DNA of 64,000 nt, from contig NZ_JBPPGJ010000007.1 in NCBI RefSeq assembly GCF_051594765.1, positions 124,001 through 188,000 on the forward strand, in the 5' to 3' direction. This document shows, piece after piece, positions 58,864-64,000 of the stretch. The notes under the pieces are model-generated. The model did no database searches. It was not told the DNA's origin and was given only the letters and a program-made list of their open reading frames with translations. Every line of letters begins with the position of its first letter. The stretch's first letter is position 1. Position numbers and translations under genes: made by a program. Source of the DNA: Paenibacillus_AR sp051594765. GTDB taxonomy: Bacteria; Bacillota; Bacilli; Paenibacillales; NBRC-103111.

Positions 58864-60180
58864 GTGACAAAGAAAAAGAGCCTGCTCGTGATCCTTTGCA
58901 TTTTCGGGCTTTCCGCTCTCGTATTCAGCCAATGCCTGGGGACTCCCGGAAAGGGAGGGCAAGGGGAGACGGTCGGCGTTCAGGGAGCCGGGGTGAATCC
59001 ATCCGGAAGCGATTCCAAAACCGGCAGTCAAACCGTAAGAGCCTCCGTATCCATGGATCCGAAGGAGTTCGAGATCTTCTCCCGGATGTCCAAGCAATAT
59101 GCGGACCAGCATGAAGGCATTCAGATCCAAGTAGAGAATATACCGGCCAAGGACGCTTACGACAAGTGGAAGAAGGCCGGCCAGATCGGAGAAGCTCCCG
59201 ATCTGATGCTCCTCGACAATAACTGGGTCCAGGAATTCGCCGCCCTGGGCTTCCTGCAGCCGGTGGGGGACTTCTTCTCCAGCGACCAGCAGAACGGCCG
59301 GATCAGCACGCTGATGAACCAAGTGAAGTGGAATGGATACATATGGGGCGTACCCAAGGATGTGGATCCCTACATTATCGTTTGGAACAAAAAAACCGCC
59401 GCCCAGCATAAGCTGGAACAGGCGCCGCGCTCTCCGGACGAGCTGCTTCTCTGGAGCAAGTCCTTGCTGAAGCCTGAGGAAGGCAAGTTTGGCATTTATC
59501 TGGATCCGCTTGATCCGTACGGGTTCATTGCTCTGACGTCGGCGTTGACGGGAGCCTGGCTGGATGCCGAGAAGCTCTGGAAGGATCCGGCTGCGGCGGA
59601 GAAGAAGCTGTCGGCATTTCTGGCTCCACAGGAGGAGTCCTGGGCAGGCAAGGCATACCCGAAGAACTTCCCGGCTGCCTCCTCGGCATGGTCTCCCTGG
59701 GAGGAGCTGGCCAAGGGAAACATCGGCGCCATGGTGACCACCGTATCAGCCTTCAAGCAGCAGTCCAAGGATGATCTGGCCATCGCCTCCATTCCCGCGT
59801 TCAACAACAACGAACACCCGGTGTGGCTGAAGGGGAGGAGCTTCACGATCTCCTCGCGGACGCCCCATGCGCGCTTGCTTATGAATTGGATCAAGGAGAT
59901 GACGGTGCCGGAGACGGAGATTAAGTCCTGGAACCAGACGAAGATCCTGCCCGCACAGATTCCGTCCTATAATCTGGCTCCTCTGCGGGGAGACGAGCAC
60001 ATCAATTCCTACGATTGGCTGATCCAGCAGGGCAAGGTATTCCCGCCCGCCGCCGAGCTGCCGAAGAATCTGAACATGCTGGCCTCGGAGCTTCAGAAGC
60101 TGTGGAAGGGCGAGAGCAGCGTGAAGCAGCTGATCGAGAATACGGACAAGGGCTGGGTATTCCCCTCCAAGTCCAAATAA
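58864..60180 (+). CDS. Orphan extracellular solute-binding protein (family 1)
   Basis: A 438-residue exported protein of the sugar-type solute-binding fold: KEFEIFSRMSKQYADQHEGIQIQVENIP, then PDLMLLDNNWVQEFAALGFLQPV, and the late WSPWEELAKGNIGAMVTT. GTG 58864 lies after AAAGGAGAG. The signal peptide ends VFSQC, not a standard lipobox because Gln is at -1, so lipid anchoring is uncertain. No permease or ATPase gene is next to it, so its partners must lie elsewhere or it serves as a sensor. Confidence 0.82.
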   Translation: MTKKKSLLVILCIFGLSALVFSQCLGTPGKGGQGETVGVQGAGVNPSGSDSKTGSQTVRASVSMDPKEFEIFSRMSKQYADQHEGIQIQVENIPAKDAYDKWKKAGQIGEAPDLMLLDNNWVQEFAALGFLQPVGDFFSSDQQNGRISTLMNQVKWNGYIWGVPKDVDPYIIVWNKKTAAQHKLEQAPRSPDELLLWSKSLLKPEEGKFGIYLDPLDPYGFIALTSALTGAWLDAEKLWKDPAAAEKKLSAFLAPQEESWAGKAYPKNFPAASSAWSPWEELAKGNIGAMVTTVSAFKQQSKDDLAIASIPAFNNNEHPVWLKGRSFTISSRTPHARLLMNWIKEMTVPETEIKSWNQTKILPAQIPSYNLAPLRGDEHINSYDWLIQQGKVFPPAAELPKNLNMLASELQKLWKGESSVKQLIENTDKGWVFPSKSK

Positions 60181-60185
60181 ACCAA

Positions 60186-60208
60186 GCAAAAAAGGCGGCC
60201 GCTGCCGC
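60186..60208 (-). terminator. Intrinsic terminator, reverse strand
   Basis: Read on the minus strand: GCGGC-AGCG-GCCGC hairpin followed by C and six T. It ends the reverse-strand coiled-coil gene transcript. Confidence 0.75.
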
Positions 60209-60238
60209 TTGAGCCGAAAGCGAACCGGGGTCCAACCC

Positions 60239-61312
60239 CTAGTTCTGCTTCAGCTTCAAGCTCAGCTTGCCGCCTTTCATCGTCATATCCGTTGCCTCCA
60301 CACCCTTGATGTATTTACTCGGCATGAAGCCCAGATCGAATTCCTGCTCGAGGGCCCGGTTGGAGGTATCCGGGAGGACGAACCCGTTATAGGTCAGCCG
60401 CTCGACATGGAACTGCAGCCGGTTCGGCTCCGATTCTACAGTGTACTTTCCGATGATGGAGACCTGGGTGCCGTTGTCGGTTCCGAAGGCCTTGAAGGAA
60501 TCGTCCTCGAACCCGAAGGTGATGTTGTGGAAGATCGGATCCTTCGTCCGGAAAAATTCCGTCAGCTTCACATCGGTAATGGTGAAGGTCAAGGTCCGCT
60601 TGGCGATGTTGATGTCCAGATTCTCCGCCGTCATGAGCTCGGGCAAGCTCTGCATGGCCGAAGAGATGGAAGTCAGGTAAGAGCGGAACAAGGGGACGCC
60701 CTTTTCCTTCCACTCCTGCGTAAACTTATCCAGCTCCGTCTTCAGGGCCGCCGCATTGGCGCTTGCCGCCAAGGCCTCGTCGATCTCCTTCTGGACGGCC
60801 AAAGCCTTCTCCCGCTGCTCAATGAAGCGGGCCTTCACTGCTTGAAGCTCCTGCCGCTCGTTCTCCAGCTTCGACTTGGAATCGGTCAGCGCCTGGTAAG
60901 AATCGGTATAGGCGTTCAGAGAGTGATGGTCGTTATGCACGATCATGTTGAGGTATTCATAGATGGACAGAGCATCCGATAAAGACTTGGCTGAGAACAA
61001 CAGCATCCATAATTTGTCCCGGTCGCCCATATAATAGGCACGAAGCACCTTGGCCGCATGTTCCCGTGTCTTGGTCACATCGGCCTGGTTAGCGGCGATC
61101 AGCTCTTCCGTCCGGCCGATCTGCTCCCCGACCTGTATCTCTCGGCCGGATAGTCTGGCAATCTCTTGATCCAGCTCCGAGAGGGTCAGACCCTTCTGTA
61201 GCAGCTGCTTGATTTCGTCCAGGGTGGTGTCTGCAGAGCCGGGGCTGCTCTGGGACAGCAGAATGGCGGCGCACAGTATGATCAGGATGGTATAACGCAG
61301 AGGTTTTCCCAT
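60239..61312 (-). CDS. Exported coiled-coil protein, PcsB/CwlO-like N-terminus with novel C-terminal domain
   Basis: A 357-residue protein with an N-terminal signal peptide (~1-27). A long coiled coil (~30-210) contains AAKVLRAYYMGDRDKLWMLLFSAKSLSDAL, the pattern seen at the hairpin of PcsB/CwlO/EnvC-type proteins that answer to FtsEX. The last ~130 residues are beta-rich (DINIAKRTLTFTITDVKLTEFF...) and not an NlpC/P60 or peptidase M23 domain. ATG 61312 is preceded by GAGGAGCG. It could be a regulator or adaptor of cell-wall hydrolysis without its own catalytic domain; function unknown. Confidence 0.75.
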   Translation of the reverse strand: MGKPLRYTILIILCAAILLSQSSPGSADTTLDEIKQLLQKGLTLSELDQEIARLSGREIQVGEQIGRTEELIAANQADVTKTREHAAKVLRAYYMGDRDKLWMLLFSAKSLSDALSIYEYLNMIVHNDHHSLNAYTDSYQALTDSKSKLENERQELQAVKARFIEQREKALAVQKEIDEALAASANAAALKTELDKFTQEWKEKGVPLFRSYLTSISSAMQSLPELMTAENLDINIAKRTLTFTITDVKLTEFFRTKDPIFHNITFGFEDDSFKAFGTDNGTQVSIIGKYTVESEPNRLQFHVERLTYNGFVLPDTSNRALEQEFDLGFMPSKYIKGVEATDMTMKGGKLSLKLKQN

Positions 61313-61373
61313 GATTCGCTCCTCTAAATCTCTTTCTCCATTAACTTTATCACAATTCAGAGAAAAAGATGAC

Positions 61374-61402
61374 AAAAAAATGCTTCCCCGGCATAGGGAA
61401 GC
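61374..61402 (-). terminator. Intrinsic terminator, reverse strand, between the two minus genes
   Basis: Read on the minus strand: GCTTCCC / GGGGAAGC arms around TATGCC, then ATTTTTTT. It ends the lipoprotein gene transcript, so the coiled-coil gene needs its own promoter. Confidence 0.82.
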
Positions 61403-61414
61403 AAGTGACACCGC

Positions 61415-62395
61415 TTATTTGGTTGTTTTCGGAGGCATGATCAGCTTCAGGATCTCCGACAGAGGACGGGCATTCTTCGGCTCTTCCTTCTGGAACTTGG
61501 GTGACTGGTTCACATCGTTGTAAGCCTGCGCCACCCGGAAGGAGGAGCTATGGCCCTTGCCGTCCTTGCCTTGGTAGGAGAGGGACAGGGATACGTTCTG
61601 CTCCCGGATGAATCCCGCGGAATCGACCTTAATCTCAATGGAGCCGGGAGCCTTCACGTCCAGCGTAGCGCTCTGCGCTTTCCATTCCTCCGCCTGGGAG
61701 CCGGTGAAGATGCCGGACGATTTCAGAGTATCCGCCAGTTGAGGCCATTTGGCCTTCAAGGCGTCGGTGATTTCCTTGCGGTTCTTATCCGTTATGTCGA
61801 GACGGTATGAGACGGCTTTGGTTCCGTCCTTCAAAGCGCCGGCGTCGGATTCCGCGAACCACTTGGGATTCACGTCGGATATAGCCAGCTTGGCGGCATC
61901 GGACATGGTCTTGGAGATGTTCTTCAGGCTGTCGGGACTCATGGGGTTGGCTTGGCCGGACAGCTTCGCCAGCTCAGCCATATCTACGGAGTAATATTCC
62001 CCGTCCTTATTCAGCATTGGAATGTGCAGGAACAATTTGTTATCCTTGAAGAGAACGGGAAGCTCCAGCGCTGCCGCGGAGCCGGCAGGCGTGCTCTTCA
62101 GGTCGGTCTCGAACCGTACGGGGTCCGTCGACGCCGCACCGTTCCATTCCAGCTTGCCCTTCATGAACATAGTCAGGAGGGCAGAGGTCATGGGATTGCT
62201 CCCTTCCTTCTGGGAGGGCATCTCCAGATTCAGGTCGGCGTTGCCGGTGAAGGAATAGGACTTCATCTCGGCTTGTTTGGTCAGCGCCTGATCCATCCGC
62301 TCTTTGGCATGGTTCTCTTCGGAGCAGCCTGCGGCGGTCAGAGAGGCGGTCATGAGTACGGCGAGCAGCAAGGTGGATTTCCTCTTATGCAGCAT
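61415..62395 (-). CDS. Lipoprotein, DUF6612/LppX-like
   Basis: A 326-residue lipoprotein with lipobox LTAAGCSEE. The body reads RMDQALTKQAEMKSYSFTGNADLNLEM, typical of LppX/DUF6612-type lipid- or envelope-associated domains in Firmicutes that begin with KSY(S/T)-x-x-x-x-x-x-L. ATG 62395 was taken; TTG 62404 in frame is closer to AAAGGAG and is the alternative. Followed on its strand by a terminator and then the coiled-coil gene. The ligand is unknown. Confidence 0.72.
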   Translation of the reverse strand: MLHKRKSTLLLAVLMTASLTAAGCSEENHAKERMDQALTKQAEMKSYSFTGNADLNLEMPSQKEGSNPMTSALLTMFMKGKLEWNGAASTDPVRFETDLKSTPAGSAAALELPVLFKDNKLFLHIPMLNKDGEYYSVDMAELAKLSGQANPMSPDSLKNISKTMSDAAKLAISDVNPKWFAESDAGALKDGTKAVSYRLDITDKNRKEITDALKAKWPQLADTLKSSGIFTGSQAEEWKAQSATLDVKAPGSIEIKVDSAGFIREQNVSLSLSYQGKDGKGHSSSFRVAQAYNDVNQSPKFQKEEPKNARPLSEILKLIMPPKTTK

Positions 62396-62412
62396 AGCGG
62401 ACAAGCTCTCCT

Positions 62413-62441
62413 TTGCGTATACAAATCTTCACTTATTATAA
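62413..62441 (+). promoter_or_regulatory. Possible promoter of the methyltransferase gene
   Basis: TTGCGT at 62413-62418 with TTATAA at 62436-62441, spacer 17. The -10 is weak and alternatives (TATTAT, TATAAA) overlap, so the exact position is uncertain. Confidence 0.4.
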
Positions 62442-62477
62442 ACGTTCGGACACCATTTGTCTTTAGTGAAACCTTGC

Positions 62478-63626
62478 ATGGTACTCGGACGGGAACAGGC
62501 GGTGAACCGGTTGGACAAAAAAGCGGCGGCAGCCAGCGGAGGGCTGCTGGTGGACAAGATCAAGAGCCGGATGGCAGCGGCACCCGGAGGGGTGCTGCGG
62601 TTCCGCGATTATATGGAGATGTGTCTGTATGATCCTGACGGGGGCTATTACACCGGGAATCGGCCGAAGGTGGGAAGGGAGGGGGACTTCTATACCTCGT
62701 CCCATATCGGAAGCGTATTCGGGGATGTGATGGCCCGCTATATCGCCCGATTGGCATCGGTACGGCAGGACGAACGCTTTACCGTCACCGAATGGGGGGG
62801 CGGCACCGGAAGGCTGGCGAAGCAGATCTTGGATCGGATCCGTCTAGAGAATCCGAGCTTGTATGCGAGATTGGAATACAAGGTGGTGGAACGAAGCCCC
62901 CATCATCAAAGCTTGATCCGCGATGCGCTGCAGGGGCATGCTGACCGGACTGAAGTGCTGGAGAACACACCGGCGGGCGGGTATGGAACCGGGCTGGTGT
63001 TCTCTAACGAGCTCTTGGATGCTTTCCCGGTCCATCGGATTCGTCAGCGGCCGCAAGGTCTGATGGAGCTCTACGTGGGCTGGGATCCGGAGTCCGGAAG
63101 CTTCACCGAGACAGAGCTTCCGTGCGGAGAGCCGTCCGTGCTGGAATATATGGCACAGAGCGGTATTCGGCTGGAGCAGGGGCAGACGGCGGACCTGAAT
63201 CTGGATGCTGGCCGTTGGATCCGGGAGCAGGCAGCCCGGATGGACGACCGTACGACCCTCGTCACCGTGGATTATGGGGATGTGGCGGAGGAGCTCTTCG
63301 CTCCGCACCGGATGGCGGGAACCTTGATGTGCTACAGGGAGCATCAGGCCTACGACAATCCCTACGTATTCGCAGGCGAGCAGGATATGACGGCTCATGT
63401 GGATTTCAGCGCCTGCCTCCAGGCAGGCTTGGAGGCGGGGCTTTCCCGGTGGAATCTGACGACGCAGAAGCAGTTTCTGGTGGACAACGGCATTTTGGAG
63501 ATGCTTCAGGAGCACGGAGGAGCCGATCCGTTCAGCGCCGCGTCCAAACGGAACCGGGCCATCCGCCAGCTTCTTCTTTCGGATTCCATGAGCGAGCTGT
63601 TCAAAGTCCTGATTCAGAGCGCATAA
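62478..63626 (+). CDS. MidA/NDUFAF7-family SAM-dependent methyltransferase
   Basis: A ~382-residue class I methyltransferase: RFRDYMEMCLYDPDGGYYTG, GDFYTSSHIGSVFGDVMARYIA, SAM motif EWGGGTGRLAKQIL and SNELLDAFPVHRI, all hallmarks of the MidA/NDUFAF7 family, which methylates an arginine of complex I in mitochondria. Bacterial targets are not established. The start is uncertain: TTG 62457, GTG 62466 and ATG 62478 are in frame and none has a strong ribosome-binding site. A perfect terminator follows. Confidence 0.85.
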   Translation: MVLGREQAVNRLDKKAAAASGGLLVDKIKSRMAAAPGGVLRFRDYMEMCLYDPDGGYYTGNRPKVGREGDFYTSSHIGSVFGDVMARYIARLASVRQDERFTVTEWGGGTGRLAKQILDRIRLENPSLYARLEYKVVERSPHHQSLIRDALQGHADRTEVLENTPAGGYGTGLVFSNELLDAFPVHRIRQRPQGLMELYVGWDPESGSFTETELPCGEPSVLEYMAQSGIRLEQGQTADLNLDAGRWIREQAARMDDRTTLVTVDYGDVAEELFAPHRMAGTLMCYREHQAYDNPYVFAGEQDMTAHVDFSACLQAGLEAGLSRWNLTTQKQFLVDNGILEMLQEHGGADPFSAASKRNRAIRQLLLSDSMSELFKVLIQSA

Positions 63627-63662
63627 AGAAGGCGGATCCCGGAGGATCCGCCTTCTTTATGC
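63621..63662 (+). terminator. Perfect bidirectional intrinsic terminator
   Basis: A perfect 19-bp inverted repeat (63621-63639 and 63644-63662) with a four-base CGGA loop. The left arm holds the stop codon of the methyltransferase gene. Confidence 0.88.
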
Positions 63663-63668
63663 GGGGTG

Positions 63669-63899
63669 CTAGACCGTTAATTCAAAGAATGACCAGTAGG
63701 TGAAGCCCGTAAATGCCAAAAGCATGTAACCCCAGAACAGCAATATGTAGGTCCGTTCGGACAGATTCAAGTATCCAAGGATGACGAATACCGCCGTTTG
63801 GAACAAGAAGATGAACGCCATCGGAACCATGTCGCCCGCCAATGCCATCAGGCCGATGGCCAAGGTCCAGAAGCCGAGAACGCGAAACATCCGTGCCAC
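63669..63899 (-). CDS. DUF2626 family membrane protein
   Basis: A 76-residue protein with three hydrophobic helices, starting (at GTG) MARMFRVLGFWTLAIGLMALAGDMVPMAF and ending TYWSFFELTV. The pattern matches the DUF2626 family of small Bacillales membrane proteins. AGAGGGGGAG lies seven bases upstream of the GTG. Function unknown. Confidence 0.8.
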   Translation of the reverse strand: MARMFRVLGFWTLAIGLMALAGDMVPMAFIFLFQTAVFVILGYLNLSERTYILLFWGYMLLAFTGFTYWSFFELTV

Positions 63900-63949
63900 G
63901 CCGAAACTCCCCCTCTCTGTCGTTCGTTATCGATCATTTTTCTCATCTT

Positions 63950-63978
63950 ATTATACCTATAGACATAGAGAGTGTAAA
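63950..63978 (-). promoter_or_regulatory. SigA-type promoter of the DUF2626 gene (reverse strand)
   Basis: On the minus strand TTTACA (63978-63973), a 17-base spacer and perfect TATAAT (63955-63950). Transcription would start near 63943, about 45 bases before the GTG. Confidence 0.78.
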
Positions 63979-64000
63979 CGCAATACGTGACCAAAATCAA

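Overview
The window looks like a chromosomal segment of a GC-rich Firmicute of the Paenibacillus type (Bacillales). The gene order follows the Bacillus subtilis era-yqzL-recO-glyQ-glyS-yqfL-yqxD-dnaG-sigA-trmK-yqfO block and later the typA-ylaH...ylaJ-ylaK block. Promoters are of SigA type, ribosome-binding sites are strong, and several genes start with TTG or GTG. I saw no prophage, insertion sequence, CRISPR array, tRNA or rRNA gene. Most of the window is core chromosome with three accessory-looking envelope clusters.

Layout. 1-12.2 kb: the era tail, yqzL, recO, a glycine T-box with glyQS, the PPDK regulator yqfL, yqxD, dnaG, the main sigma factor, a membrane protein, trmK and yqfO, then an RNase P RNA gene with its own promoter and terminator. 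12.3-20.1 kb: a lipoprotein, a very long RND adaptor, an RND transporter and an OmpR-type two-component system, probably one drug or envelope-stress efflux locus. 20.2-22.1 kb: a reverse-strand subtilase with a long N-terminal extension. 22.3-23.9 kb: ypuI, a DUF1540 protein and a C-terminally anchored membrane protein. 24.0-29.1 kb: a BMP-type nucleoside ABC transporter behind a promoter bracketed by PurR-box-like sites. 29.2-33.5 kb: a small membrane protein, a lytic transglycosylase, the nifZ-thiI sulfur-transfer pair and a TerC-family protein.

33.7-46.7 kb: eight closely spaced genes form a MoxR/DUF58/VWA cluster joined to a GldA/GldF-like ABC transporter. One member carries sixteen perfect-length 21-bp repeats in its coding sequence. 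The cluster is followed by a duplicated ~95-bp intergenic element and a strong terminator. 47.0-48.9 kb: a PhoA-type alkaline phosphatase behind PhoP-box-like hexamers. 48.9-51.8 kb: a MacB/FtsX-type ABC transporter with a His/Glu-rich external loop, plus a DUF3299-like lipoprotein, possibly a metal (zinc) handling set. 52.4-58.1 kb: typA, ylaH, two unknown small genes, a flavin-fold protein, a YlaJ/YhcN lipoprotein and the PIN-PhoH ATPase ylaK. 58.2-64 kb: an unknown small protein, an orphan solute-binding protein, a PcsB/CwlO-like coiled-coil exported protein, a lipoprotein, a MidA-like methyltransferase and a DUF2626 membrane protein.

The strongest candidates for something little described are the 13-kb MoxR/VWA/ABC operon with its repeat-bearing membrane protein, and the His-rich-loop ABC transporter with its lipoprotein. 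All family assignments come from reading motifs by eye; no database search was run.
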